A DNA stretch of 64,000 nt from Segetibacter sp. (GTDB lineage Bacteria > Bacteroidota > Bacteroidia > Chitinophagales > Chitinophagaceae), in NCBI GenBank assembly GCA_028288485.1, contig JAQBNO010000032.1, positions 51,296 to 115,295 of the forward strand, in the 5' to 3' direction. The notes under the pieces are model-generated. The model had not been told where the DNA came from and made no database searches. It saw only the letters and a list, made by a program, of their open reading frames with translations. Below are positions 17,336-25,669 of the stretch, one piece after another. The stretch's first letter is position 1; every line of letters starts with the position of its first letter. The position numbers and the translations under genes are program-made.

Positions 17336-17354
17336 CCAGTTTCCGGCGGAAGGT

Positions 17355-17419
17355 GTGAAACGTCAAACGTGAAAGGGTTTCAGCACTTGCGTTTGACCTT
17401 TTCACGTTTGACGTTTCAC
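17355..17419. repeat. Perfect 20-bp inverted repeat
   Basis: GTGAAACGTCAAACGTGAAA (17355-17374) is perfectly inverted at 17400-17419. The 25-base interior contains a further partial match (GTTTCAG and GCGTTTGAC). It lies between the DUF3347 terminator and the promoter region of the TonB receptor. It may be a second terminator, an operator, or a dispersed palindromic unit. Confidence 0.85.
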
Positions 17420-17463
17420 CGGGTGTTTTTATGTGGTACAAGCATTGGTCCTTTGTGCAACCC

Positions 17464-17486
17464 CGGTTGTGTCACTCCCTTTTACT
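17464..17486 (+). repeat. Dispersed element, subtype A
   Basis: TTGTGTCACTCCCTTTTACT, core 17469-17475, preceded by TCCTTTGTGCAAC as at 8150. It points toward the TonB receptor gene, whose far side carries the inverted copy at 19978. Confidence 0.75.
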
Positions 17487-17504
17487 GTATCTTTTCATTG
17501 CAAC

Positions 17505-17512
17505 TAAATTTG
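17505..17512 (+). promoter_or_regulatory. Candidate -7 box of the TonB receptor gene
   Basis: TAAATTTG fits TAnnTTTG, 66 bases before the ATG. The -33 position 20 bases upstream reads TTTA at 17481-17484, inside the tail of the dispersed element at 17464, so the element may contribute to this promoter. Confidence 0.4.
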
Positions 17513-17578
17513 CCCGAAAACGGTTATTTTAGATTGAGCGAGTTTCCACAACAGCTTCTGCTTAATCCGGATTCTTTC

Positions 17579-19936
17579 ATGAAAAAATATTTATCCCTAT
17601 TCTTATACTTAGTTCTTACAACTGTTCTTGTAGAAGCACAGCAGAAATTTACATTGAACGGCTATATTAAAGATTCACTTACAGGGGAAACTTTAATTGG
17701 AGCGAACCTAAATATACCAAATGCCGGAAAAGGGGTTACCACAAATCAATATGGTTATTATTCATTAACCCTTGTAAAAGGCGTCTACACTTTATCATGT
17801 TCGTTTGTTGGTTATAATACTCGCCAGATAACCGTGCGACTCGATAGCAGCTACCAGGAAGATATAGAGTTGATACCCCGCAACTTTATTGTTGAAAATG
17901 TAACAGTAACGGGTTACCGCAGAGACAACAATGTAAAGACAGCTCAAATGGGCAAAATAGACCTGAGTATGGAAACGGTGAAATCTGTTCCAGCGCTGTT
18001 AGGGGAAGTAGACATATTAAAAACGCTGCAGCTATTACCCGGTGTGCGAAATGCCGGTGAAGGCAATTCAGGTTTTTACGTAAGGGGAGGAGGACCCGAT
18101 CAAAACCTGATTATACTCGACGATGCAGTTGTTTATAATACAGGCCATTTGTTTGGATTCTTTTCCATTTTTAATTCTGATGCTATTAAAAACGTCTCCC
18201 TGGTAAAAGGTGGAATGCCTGCACAATACGGCGGCAGGTTATCTTCTGTTGTAGATATCAGCATGAAAGATGGCAACATGAATAAAACACAGGTTGATGC
18301 AGGTATTGGCCTAATTGCTTCCCGTTTTTCCATGCAGGGTCCGATTAAAAAGGACAAGGCTTCTTATATTATTTCTGCACGCCGCACTTATATTGATGCA
18401 CTGGTAAAGCCTGTAATTAGTAAAACAAGCCAATTCTATGGTTCGGGTTATTACTTCTACGATCTGAATGGAAAAGCGAATTATATCATTTCCGATAAGG
18501 ACCGGATTTATCTAAGCGGTTACTTAGGAAGAGACGTTTTTAATTTCAACAACGCGAAAAGGTCTTTTAAAGTAAATATTCCCTGGGGTAATTCGACCGC
18601 TACTTTTCGCTGGAACCACATCTTTAACCGGAAACTTTTCAGCAATACTTCGATAATATATAATGACTATAAATTTGCTTTTGGTGCACAGCAAAATGAT
18701 TTTGCCATAAGGCTTTCTTCCGGCATCAAAGACTTCAATGCTAAAGTTGATCTTGATTATTACCCTTTACCAAGCCACAAAATAAAGTTCGGTGGTTTGT
18801 ATATAAACCACCGATTTCTGCCCAATATTTTAACTGCCCAACAGGATACCACCGTTTTCGCACCCAATAATGCAAACAAGAAATACGCAAACGAGTATGG
18901 TTTATACATCCAGGATGACTGGGATATCAGTAATAAAATTAAGTTGAATGCGGGTATTCGATATGGTGCTTTTCAACAGGTTGGACCGTACACAAAATAT
19001 GTGACAGATGCCAATGCAAACAAGCAGGACAGCACAGTTTATAAAAAGGGGGAAACGGTAAAATATTACGGAGGTTTTGAGCCGAGGGCTACCTTACGTT
19101 ATGCAATTAATGAAGAAGCGTCTGTAAAAGCAGCGGTTACCCGCAACCTGCAGTTTATTCACCTTGTAAGCAATGCTGGAACTACTTTACCCACCGATCT
19201 TTGGGTTCCCAGTACTTTCAGGGTAAAGCCGCAAATCAGTTGGCAATACGCGGTCGGTTATTTCCAAAACCTTCAAAACAATACTTTTGAAACTTCTGTT
19301 GAGCTGTATTATAAAAACATGCAGAACCAGATCGAATACAGGGAAGGATATACACCTTCTTTAAAAGACCCGGAAGAAGAATTTGTGTTTGGAAGAGGCT
19401 GGAGTTACGGAGCTGAATTTTTTGTAAACAAAGTAAAAGGGAGGCTAACCGGATGGGTGGGCTATACGCTAAGCTGGACCTGGAGAAATTTCCCGGAAAT
19501 TAACGATGGCAAGAAATACCCAACAAAATTTGATCGTCGACACGATTTGTCTGTTGTTGGAACCTACGAGTTGAATAAGAAATGGAAGCTTTCGTCGGTA
19601 TTTGTTTATGGGACCGGCAATGCAGTAACGGTTCCCGAGAGGTTTTATTTTATTAATGGAATACTTACACAGGAGAACAGCCGGATCAATGCTTATCGTC
19701 TTGTTCCTTATCACAGGACTGATTTCTCTGCCACTCTAACACCTAAACATAAAAAGACCAGAAATTATACCGATAGCTGGATCTTCAGTATTTATAATGC
19801 CTACAGCAGGCAAAACCCTTATTTCATTTATTTCGACCAGGAAGGAACAGCGATTAACGGAGACTTAAAAGTAGAAGCAAGACAGGTTTCTTTATTCCCT
19901 ATTATTCCTGCAGTTACCTGGAATGTGAAGTTTTAG
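17579..19936 (+). CDS. TonB-dependent outer-membrane receptor
   Basis: A 785-residue outer-membrane receptor. Signal peptide MKKYLSLFLYLVLTTVLVEA, then a CarboxypepD_reg-like domain (residues about 25-105, GYIKDSLTGETLIGANLNIP), then a plug domain containing LKTLQLLPGVRNAGEG, YVRGGGPDQNLIILDD and VKGGMPAQYGGRLSSVVDIS, then a beta-barrel ending with a terminal aromatic residue (WNVKF). No SusD partner is adjacent, so this is not a classic polysaccharide-utilisation pair; the substrate is unknown. The open frame extends 70 codons upstream, but that part runs through repeats, and the ATG at 17579 begins a proper signal peptide. The gene is flanked by inward-facing subtype A elements. Confidence 0.9.
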   Translation: MKKYLSLFLYLVLTTVLVEAQQKFTLNGYIKDSLTGETLIGANLNIPNAGKGVTTNQYGYYSLTLVKGVYTLSCSFVGYNTRQITVRLDSSYQEDIELIPRNFIVENVTVTGYRRDNNVKTAQMGKIDLSMETVKSVPALLGEVDILKTLQLLPGVRNAGEGNSGFYVRGGGPDQNLIILDDAVVYNTGHLFGFFSIFNSDAIKNVSLVKGGMPAQYGGRLSSVVDISMKDGNMNKTQVDAGIGLIASRFSMQGPIKKDKASYIISARRTYIDALVKPVISKTSQFYGSGYYFYDLNGKANYIISDKDRIYLSGYLGRDVFNFNNAKRSFKVNIPWGNSTATFRWNHIFNRKLFSNTSIIYNDYKFAFGAQQNDFAIRLSSGIKDFNAKVDLDYYPLPSHKIKFGGLYINHRFLPNILTAQQDTTVFAPNNANKKYANEYGLYIQDDWDISNKIKLNAGIRYGAFQQVGPYTKYVTDANANKQDSTVYKKGETVKYYGGFEPRATLRYAINEEASVKAAVTRNLQFIHLVSNAGTTLPTDLWVPSTFRVKPQISWQYAVGYFQNLQNNTFETSVELYYKNMQNQIEYREGYTPSLKDPEEEFVFGRGWSYGAEFFVNKVKGRLTGWVGYTLSWTWRNFPEINDGKKYPTKFDRRHDLSVVGTYELNKKWKLSSVFVYGTGNAVTVPERFYFINGILTQENSRINAYRLVPYHRTDFSATLTPKHKKTRNYTDSWIFSIYNAYSRQNPYFIYFDQEGTAINGDLKVEARQVSLFPIIPAVTWNVKF

Positions 19937-19977
19937 ATTTAAAATTTGTAAGCGAAAAAGATGCATAGAGGTTTGCT

Positions 19978-19999
19978 GTACAAGAGAGTGACACAACGG
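19978..19999 (-). repeat. Dispersed element, subtype A
   Basis: Minus-strand TTGTGTCACTCTCTTGTAC, core 19988-19994, 41 bases after the TonB receptor stop. Together with the copy at 17464 it brackets that gene. Confidence 0.75.
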
Positions 20000-20110
20000 T
20001 GTTGCCTTAAAGTCTACTGCCGGAACCCAAAAAAAAGGACACTTCTGCCCGTTTACTGAATTTGTTATTTCCGAATGATCCTTTCTTAATACTATAAATC
20101 CGGGTTCTTA

Positions 20111-21265
20111 TTATTCAGGCTTATACTGTATTCGCACAACTGCATTTTTTTGTTCGGTAGACGTTACAAACAATTCATACCGCTTTTCGCCGGCAGTAAT
20201 AATCATTAAAGCAGTGTTTGGAGGAATTGAACCAAGATTTTCAGCTACCATAACGAATTCATGAACCGGCGAATTTTCATCAGCCTTTATTGTAAAACTG
20301 ATTGGTTTGTCGGTAAGCAGCTTATTAGACACAATCAGCTCGTTATTACGGTAAACAGAAATACGGTCACCATCTATTTCGCCATTGTCGTATAAGTCGA
20401 TTTTAAACTCTTTAACAGTGGTTGTAATGGTTTTAACAAGCTCGTTATTTCTTGATTTTAGAATTTCAGGTTTTGGCAGCGATTTTACTACCGGTGGAGG
20501 AGGTATTTTCGCCACTTCTTCTTTTTTAGGAACAGTTACGGTTTGAGGAGGGGGAACTGTTTTAGGCTCCGGAGTTTTATTTTCGACTTTTGGTGCTGGC
20601 GCTGCTGCGGTCTTAGGCTTGATTACAGGTTTTTTGGGTGCAACAATTTTTGCTGTTTCTTTCTTTTGAACCGGCGGTTGCCTGATGACATTGGCTTCTG
20701 CACCTGGTTTAATTGCCGGCTTTTTTGCAGCCAGCCTGTTTTCCGGAAGTGATGTTTTTGGTTTGTCCTTTTTCTTTAATTCGTTTTCTCTTTTTGTTAC
20801 AAAGTCTTCTTTATAAAAGTCGCTGGTAGGAGATTTTTCAAGGTAAATTTTCCCGGTTCCGCAGTCGGCATTTTTCAAAGTGCGGCTTGAATAGGTGCCT
20901 GTTAAGGTTTCCATATCTCCCATTTTATCATATTGGAGGTAACAGGTCATTAAGCAAGGATCGCTTTTATCAGCGATCTTAAGATCAACTAATTTGATTT
21001 CATTTAAAATAATGTTATTGGTCTTTGTGGTATTAATGCCTTTGGCCTCGGCCTTTCCGTAAAAAACAGTGGTTTTGTAAGAGTAGGTTACGCTATTAAG
21101 AGCATCATTAGCCAGTTGAGCTATTTGTACCTCGAACCTGTAACGGTCCTCAGAAAAGCCGAAGTTGCTTTGTACAAAATAACCCTTCCAGATGCCTGTT
21201 ACATTTTGGGCACCAGCGGAAATAGCAAACAATAAAAAGTAAAGCAGCATAAACTTATACCTCAT
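20111..21265 (-). CDS. Secreted protein with Pro/Lys-rich linker and C-terminal beta domain
   Basis: A 384-residue protein with a signal peptide (MRYKFMLLYFLLFAISAGAQ). The open frame continues 33 codons upstream, but the Met at 21265 starts the signal. After it lies a beta-rich domain (NVTGIWKGYF, residues about 20-170) resembling calycin-like beta proteins. A long Lys/Pro/Ala linker follows (about 175-280), then a C-terminal domain (about 285-384) with NGEIDGDRISVYRNNELI and ENSPVHEFVMVAENLG, a beta-sandwich type recurrent in Bacteroidota secreted proteins. The function is not known. It is convergent with the TonB receptor gene. Confidence 0.72.
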   Translation of the reverse strand: MRYKFMLLYFLLFAISAGAQNVTGIWKGYFVQSNFGFSEDRYRFEVQIAQLANDALNSVTYSYKTTVFYGKAEAKGINTTKTNNIILNEIKLVDLKIADKSDPCLMTCYLQYDKMGDMETLTGTYSSRTLKNADCGTGKIYLEKSPTSDFYKEDFVTKRENELKKKDKPKTSLPENRLAAKKPAIKPGAEANVIRQPPVQKKETAKIVAPKKPVIKPKTAAAPAPKVENKTPEPKTVPPPQTVTVPKKEEVAKIPPPPVVKSLPKPEILKSRNNELVKTITTTVKEFKIDLYDNGEIDGDRISVYRNNELIVSNKLLTDKPISFTIKADENSPVHEFVMVAENLGSIPPNTALMIITAGEKRYELFVTSTEQKNAVVRIQYKPE

Positions 21266-21439
21266 AAAACAAATGTAGTTCTGCAATGAGCAATTAGCGT
21301 ATAAAGAAGCGTTAAGGTTTAAATATAAAAAGAAAGAACCGGAGTTATAAAAGTAATCCGTCAATTAATATGAAGAGAAATGGCATCTCGAGTTACTGCT
21401 TATAGATCTGGCCTACTATTTCACGTTATTTTGTTTCTT

Positions 21440-22255
21440 TTACGGAGTATCAAATACCTGCCTCCTGGTTGGCACTTCAGATTGTACGAGCTTATGTTCG
21501 AGGCCTTTCGATTTTAAAATATTGAAGATGTTATTGTGCTTCCAGGGCTCCATGTAAGGGTGGGTGACAATACTAAAATCGAGGGTTTGTAAATTTTCAA
21601 GTGCGAGCTCAAAGAAGTTATAGGTCTTATCTTCATTGTTCTGAATCGTCAAAAACCGGAACTCTTCTTCGTGTTTGTAGCTTAAGTCCTTTAGAAAACC
21701 TTTAAAGCGATGACCGCAGTTTTTAAGGCTGTCATCATTTTCATCGAAAGGGGATATTTTGAAGTATTCTACTTTGCCATGTATCATTAAATCAAAGTCT
21801 GTTGTATTAGTTTTTCTGCATGAATCAATGATACTTTGACACAATTCATCAGGTTTAAATTTCAGCGCTACACTGTCTTTATTTGAATAGGTGTCCCACA
21901 TTGCCAAAGATTCTCTCACTCCCAGGTACCAGCAACTGGCGAAGTATGTTTTTTGTATTTCTTCCAGCTTGCTTTTAAACTGCTGTTTAATTTCGTGTTT
22001 CTCCCGGTGCAGTTTTTCTTTACTTTTTGCCGGCAATCCTTCTTCTTTTTGGGCTTTGATATTTAAGACATCGAGGTATTGCTTATCGTGTAAATGTTTC
22101 TCGGTTATACCTTCGAGCGGATCAAAAAAAGTGTTCAACGGGGAGAAGAAGATATTTTCGGAATTCAGGAAGTAGATCAGGCGATGAAGATCCATGTAGC
22201 GCCACAAATACTGATCATCGCTAAAAGAATATTCCTTATTTATTTCAATTTGCAT
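21440..22255 (-). CDS. DUF2971 family protein
   Basis: A 271-residue cytoplasmic protein of the DUF2971 family. Typical pieces are LWRYMDLHRLIYFLNSENIF near the N terminus, FFDPLEGITE, YFASCWYLGVRESLAMWDTY in the middle, SVALKFKPDELC, and EEEFRFLT. DUF2971 proteins have no firmly established function; some occur in defence-associated loci. It begins five bases after the stop codon of the methylmalonyl-CoA mutase gene, so it is the second gene of that operon, which gives no clear functional hint. Confidence 0.82.
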   Translation of the reverse strand: MQIEINKEYSFSDDQYLWRYMDLHRLIYFLNSENIFFSPLNTFFDPLEGITEKHLHDKQYLDVLNIKAQKEEGLPAKSKEKLHREKHEIKQQFKSKLEEIQKTYFASCWYLGVRESLAMWDTYSNKDSVALKFKPDELCQSIIDSCRKTNTTDFDLMIHGKVEYFKISPFDENDDSLKNCGHRFKGFLKDLSYKHEEEFRFLTIQNNEDKTYNFFELALENLQTLDFSIVTHPYMEPWKHNNIFNILKSKGLEHKLVQSEVPTRRQVFDTP

Positions 22256-22260
22256 AGAGA

Positions 22261-23838
22261 TTATTTATACTCCCCGAAAACCTTCCTCAACGCATCTGAT
22301 ATCTCACCAAGAGTACAATAATTTTCAACTGCATGTATTACCAAAGGCATAAGATTTCGACCATCCATAGCGGCTGCAGAAATTTCTGAAAGACATTGTC
22401 CAGCTATTTCCGTTGACCGACCGGCTTTCAGTTTGTTTAGTTTTTCTGATTGTATATTTCTGATACTCTCATCAATTTTAAAGCCAGTGAGGTTATTTGT
22501 TTCTTCAACCCTGAATTTATTTACACCAACAATAGTTTTATCTCCTGTTTCAATATTTCGTTGATATTCGTACGCACTTCTTGCTATTTCTTCCTGTATA
22601 AATCCCTGTTCGATGGCATTTACACTACCTCCCATTGCATCAATTTTTGCAATAAGCTCCCAGGCTTTCTGCTCAACTTCGCTGGTCAGGTTTTCTACAA
22701 AGTAAGAGCCTGCCAACGGGTCAGCAGTTTCTGCAATTCCACTTTCAAAACCTACTATTTGTTGTGTACGTAATGCTGTGCGGGCAGCTTCTTCGGTAGG
22801 CAGGCTTAATGCTTCGTCATACCCATTCGTATGAAGACTTTGTGTTCCACCCAATACCGCAGCCATTGTTTGAATTGTTACCCTGCTAATGTTGTTTAGT
22901 GGTTGCTGTGCAGTTAATGTACTTCCGCCGGTTTGCGTATGGAAACGGAGCATCATTGCTTTTGGGTCTGTAGCTCCAAGTTCCTTCATGATGGATGCCC
23001 ACATTCTTCGTGCTGCCCTGAATTTAGCAACTTCCTCGAAAAAATTATTATGTGCGTTAAAAAAGAAGGAGAGGCGCTTGCCAAAAACATTGATGTCGAG
23101 TCCCTTTTTTAAGGCAGCCTCAACATACGCTTTCCCATTGCTTAAGGTAAATGCAATCTCCTGCACTGCGGTACTTCCTGCTTCCCGGATATGATAGCCT
23201 GAAATGGAGATTGTGTTCCACTTAGGCAGCTCGTTACTGCACCATTCAAAAATGTCGGTAATAATGCGCATGCTCGGTTTAGGAGGGTAGATATAGGTTC
23301 CTCTTGCAGCATATTCTTTTAAAATATCATTTTGAATGGTTCCGGTTATTTTTGACAGATCTGCTCCTTGCTTTTTTGCAAGTGCAACATAGAAGCTTAG
23401 TAATATAAATCCCGTTGCGTTTATGGTCATGGAAGTACTTACATCTTCCAGTTTGATATTATGGAACAGCGTTTCCATATCATCGATACTGTCGATTGCT
23501 ACACCTACTTTTCCAACTTCACCTTCCGACAAATCATGATCACTGTCGTAACCAATTTGAGTTGGCAAGTCAAAGGCAACGCTTAACCCATTTACTCCCT
23601 GAGCTAATAAATAATGATAACGCTTGTTGCTTTCTTCAGCAGTTGAAAACCCTGCATATTGCCGCATGGTCCATAGTCGCCCCCTGTACATATCATGCTG
23701 CACACCCCGGGTGTAAGGAAACTCACCCGGAAGTTCAGTAACAGGAATATAATCGTCGGCGGTATAGACAGGTTTTATGGGGATGCCGGAGTCGGTAGTG
23801 GCTTTATTGTTGGTCATGTTGAAGAGGCCATAGTCCAT
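22261..23838 (-). CDS. Methylmalonyl-CoA mutase family, large (substrate-binding) subunit
   Basis: A 525-residue TIM-barrel catalytic subunit of an adenosylcobalamin-dependent acyl-CoA mutase. Conserved motifs: [16 protein letters not shown] (Tyr61), [41 protein letters not shown] (Arg191), [11 protein letters not shown] (His216), and [20 protein letters not shown]. The Tyr and Arg correspond to residues that hold the methylmalonyl carboxylate, whereas isobutyryl-CoA mutases carry Phe and Gln, so methylmalonyl-CoA is favoured. The C-terminal B12-binding domain is absent; it must come from a separate small subunit not found in this window. The start may be Met1 or Met8. The DUF2971 gene follows after five bases. 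Confidence 0.9.
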   Translation of the reverse strand: MDYGLFNMTNNKATTDSGIPIKPVYTADDYIPVTELPGEFPYTRGVQHDMYRGRLWTMRQYAGFSTAEESNKRYHYLLAQGVNGLSVAFDLPTQIGYDSDHDLSEGEVGKVGVAIDSIDDMETLFHNIKLEDVSTSMTINATGFILLSFYVALAKKQGADLSKITGTIQNDILKEYAARGTYIYPPKPSMRIITDIFEWCSNELPKWNTISISGYHIREAGSTAVQEIAFTLSNGKAYVEAALKKGLDINVFGKRLSFFFNAHNNFFEEVAKFRAARRMWASIMKELGATDPKAMMLRFHTQTGGSTLTAQQPLNNISRVTIQTMAAVLGGTQSLHTNGYDEALSLPTEEAARTALRTQQIVGFESGIAETADPLAGSYFVENLTSEVEQKAWELIAKIDAMGGSVNAIEQGFIQEEIARSAYEYQRNIETGDKTIVGVNKFRVEETNNLTGFKIDESIRNIQSEKLNKLKAGRSTEIAGQCLSEISAAAMDGRNLMPLVIHAVENYCTLGEISDALRKVFGEYK

Positions 23839-23876
23839 GGCTAATAGTTCATAGTAAAGACCATGGTAATGACGAT

Positions 23877-24219
23877 TTATTTTAAATTGTCTCTGAACTT
23901 TGTTATCATTTTACAAAGTTGTTCATACTGATCATATGAACTTGTAAATGTATCTTCTGGTACGTATTTTCTTCTTTTTGCCAACATCAAACAAGCAACA
24001 ACTTCTATTGCAGAACGTAATGCAATAGAAACACTCTTGCAAATTCAGCTTTTGTTTGGCCTGTACTTCCTGCTGCAATATTCAGAACAACTGAGTCTCC
24101 GGCTCTTTTAATTTGTGAGGCCAGGCTAAACATTCACTTTTTGGAAAAGCTATTGCGCTGTTATTTATTTCATCTGGCGATTCAAATACCCTCTGCCATA
24201 TTAGTAAACTTTCAAACTT
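23877..24219 (-). pseudogene. Decayed four-helix-bundle (S23-type) protein gene
   Basis: Three minus-strand frames together give a recognisable S23/four-helix-bundle protein: KFESLLIWQRVFESPDEINN near the 5' end, then ASQIKRAGDSVVLNIAAGST in a second frame, then SIALRSAIEVVACLMLAKRR and [11 protein letters not shown] before TAA at 23877 in a third. At least two frameshifts and the lack of a clear start show that it is broken. Intact relatives are about 120 residues and are best known from 23S rRNA intervening sequences, but also occur as free genes in Bacteroidota. It lies upstream of the mutase gene. Confidence 0.85.
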
Positions 24220-24230
24220 AAAGGCATACG

Positions 24231-24256
24231 CTTAACTTTTAAATGTAAAAGTTAAG
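24231..24256. repeat. Perfect 11-bp hairpin
   Basis: CTTAACTTTTA, loop AATG, TAAAAGTTAAG. It lies just upstream of the decayed four-helix gene. It may be a weak terminator for the 169-residue membrane-protein gene transcribed away from it at 24322-24831 only if read from the plus side; the role is uncertain. Confidence 0.6.
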
Positions 24257-24321
24257 AAATAAAACGGAAATGGGATTTCTTACTATGGTTCATGGCCTAT
24301 CGACTAAGGTCCTTCTTCCAG

Positions 24322-24831
24322 TTAAAACAACTTCTTCGCCTCATAACTCAACACTTCACTTACGACTTCGTGAAGCTGTCCTTTCTTGTCGGTCATTAAA
24401 TATTCCAACAGCAATTTATTAAGGTCTAAACCTGTTGCATTGGGAGGTAGAGCGCTGGCCAACTGGTTAACGACCAGCATGTTCTGTTCTTTGAGATTTT
24501 TAACCGCGTCCCATGCTTCCGGCGACACGTAAATCTGCTGGGAGATATTATAATCGAATTCTTCTTTCAGGCTTCTTGTAAGCAATAATTGCATGTCTCG
24601 GGCGCTAACTCCTGCCTGGTTTACCCTGCTGATAAGGTTGGGTAATGCTACCCGGTCTACAAGCAGAGTTAGTCTTTCGTAAGCCTGTAGACGCAGGGCT
24701 CTGGTAGAGCTATCATCGCCGTTTGATTCTACCCTTTTTTCTTTCTTTTTTTGCTGGAAGAGAACGAAAATGCAAAACAGCACTAATAAAGCGATAATTA
24801 TGAAAATCAAAAACGCGGTAGTTTTATCCAT
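24322..24831 (-). CDS. Membrane-anchored conserved protein, unknown function
   Basis: A 169-residue protein with one N-terminal transmembrane helix (TTAFLIFIIIALLVLFCIFV), a short basic stretch (QQKKKEKR), and then a helical cytoplasmic domain: RALRLQAYERLTLLVDRVAL, NLISRVNQAGVSARDMQLLL, and a C-terminal LLEYLMTDKKGQLHEVVSEV helix. This layout recurs in Bacteroidota proteins without an assigned function; I cannot name a domain with confidence. It is divergent from the Fe-S carrier gene with about 130 bases between the starts. Confidence 0.7.
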   Translation of the reverse strand: MDKTTAFLIFIIIALLVLFCIFVLFQQKKKEKRVESNGDDSSTRALRLQAYERLTLLVDRVALPNLISRVNQAGVSARDMQLLLTRSLKEEFDYNISQQIYVSPEAWDAVKNLKEQNMLVVNQLASALPPNATGLDLNKLLLEYLMTDKKGQLHEVVSEVLSYEAKKLF

Positions 24832-24941
24832 TGGATTTTTTTTGCAAATGTAAAGGAAAGACTACCGTATTTGGCAGTATTTACTCTTAACGTTTTCCTT
24901 TAATCGGAAATGATACAAACGGCAGGAATTTTGTTTATTAG

Positions 24942-24949
24942 TATTTTTG
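24942..24949 (+). promoter_or_regulatory. Candidate -7 box of the Fe-S carrier gene
   Basis: TATTTTTG fits TAnnTTTG, 14 bases before the ATG at 24964. No clear -33 TTTG at the usual spacing. Confidence 0.35.
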
Positions 24950-24963
24950 TAAAAATAGAAGCA

Positions 24964-25311
24964 ATGATGGATATAGCAATTGAAACACCGGTAACATTGA
25001 CAGCAGGAGCCGTTAAGGAGTTAACCAGGTTAATGAATGAACCAGGGTTTGATAATAGTCAACATTTGCGGGTTGGTGTAAAAGGTGGCGGATGCAGTGG
25101 GATGACGTACGTATTAGGCTTCGACCAAAAGCAGGATGGTGATGATGAATTTGAAATAGCCGGAATTAAATGTGTTATGACACGGGCGCATGAAATTTAT
25201 TTAATGGGAATGGAGATAGACTTCCAGGGCGGTTTGAATAGCCGTGGATTTACATTTAGCAATCCAAATGCGAGCAAGACTTGTGGCTGTGGGACGAGTT
25301 TCGCAGTCTAA
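24964..25311 (+). CDS. A-type iron-sulfur carrier (HesB/IscA/ErpA family)
   Basis: A 115-residue protein that delivers Fe-S clusters to apo-proteins. The three ligand cysteines are visible: one in KGGGCSGMTYVLGF and two in the C-terminal KTCGCGTSF. The intervening strand-helix pattern (MEIDFQGGLNSRGFTFSNPN) fits the family. The open frame extends 18 codons upstream, but the Met at 24964 (MMDIAIETPVTLT) gives the standard length. No other isc or suf gene is near. It is convergent with secDF through a bidirectional terminator. IscA and ErpA cannot be separated from sequence alone. Confidence 0.92.
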   Translation: MMDIAIETPVTLTAGAVKELTRLMNEPGFDNSQHLRVGVKGGGCSGMTYVLGFDQKQDGDDEFEIAGIKCVMTRAHEIYLMGMEIDFQGGLNSRGFTFSNPNASKTCGCGTSFAV

Positions 25312-25441
25312 GAACCATGATGTGAAAGATTTGGAAGGATTATAGGGAAATGACGCGTCTAATGCAACTAAAGTAGATTTTTAGTTCCGGATAGGTAGAA
25401 TAGCTGTTTTCAACATCCGTTCGCGCCAACGGGACAAATAC

Positions 25442-25458
25442 TGTTACTCACTTGTACT
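25442..25458 (+). repeat. Dispersed element, subtype A, core deleted
   Basis: TGTTACTCACTTGTACT keeps the subtype A tail exactly but has lost the GTGTC part of the core. Inward-facing partner of the subtype B copy at 25527. Confidence 0.6.
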
Positions 25459-25526
25459 TGCGGTTTCTTTATGCAAGCGCTATTGCACAACTTGAGAAAG
25501 GCTTAATAGCGGCGCCCATGATGAAC

Positions 25527-25546
25527 GGATTGCGACGCAACGATGA
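25527..25546 (-). repeat. Dispersed element, subtype B
   Basis: Minus-strand CATCGTTGCGTCGCAATCCG, core 25532-25538; the tail has diverged. Partner of the degenerate copy at 25442. Confidence 0.75.
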
Positions 25547-25609
25547 ATAACCGGGGATGTAATGCCTGTACAACGACTTCTTAAAGCGGGCTCTGTAAAT
25601 AGTTAGTTC

Positions 25610-25652
25610 AATAAAAAAGCTGCCGTTCTTTTGGAACGGCAGCTTTTTTATT
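25610..25652. terminator. Bidirectional terminator
   Basis: Perfect stem AAAAAAGCTGCCGTTC/GAACGGCAGCTTTTTT with a five-base loop, 17 bases beyond the secDF stop codon. It should stop transcripts from both convergent genes. Confidence 0.92.
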
Positions 25653-25669
25653 GACGCTATGTTTTACAA

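Larger units (their letters stand above)
25312..25669. other. Convergent intergenic region with element pair and terminator
   Basis: 358 bases between the Fe-S carrier and secDF genes. It contains a degenerate subtype A element (25442), a subtype B element (25527) facing it, and a strong bidirectional terminator (25610-25652). No gene seen. Confidence 0.6.

Noticed and set aside
17369..17578. Upstream extension of the TonB receptor frame
   Set aside because: It passes through the inverted repeat and dispersed element, while the ATG at 17579 starts a normal signal peptide.
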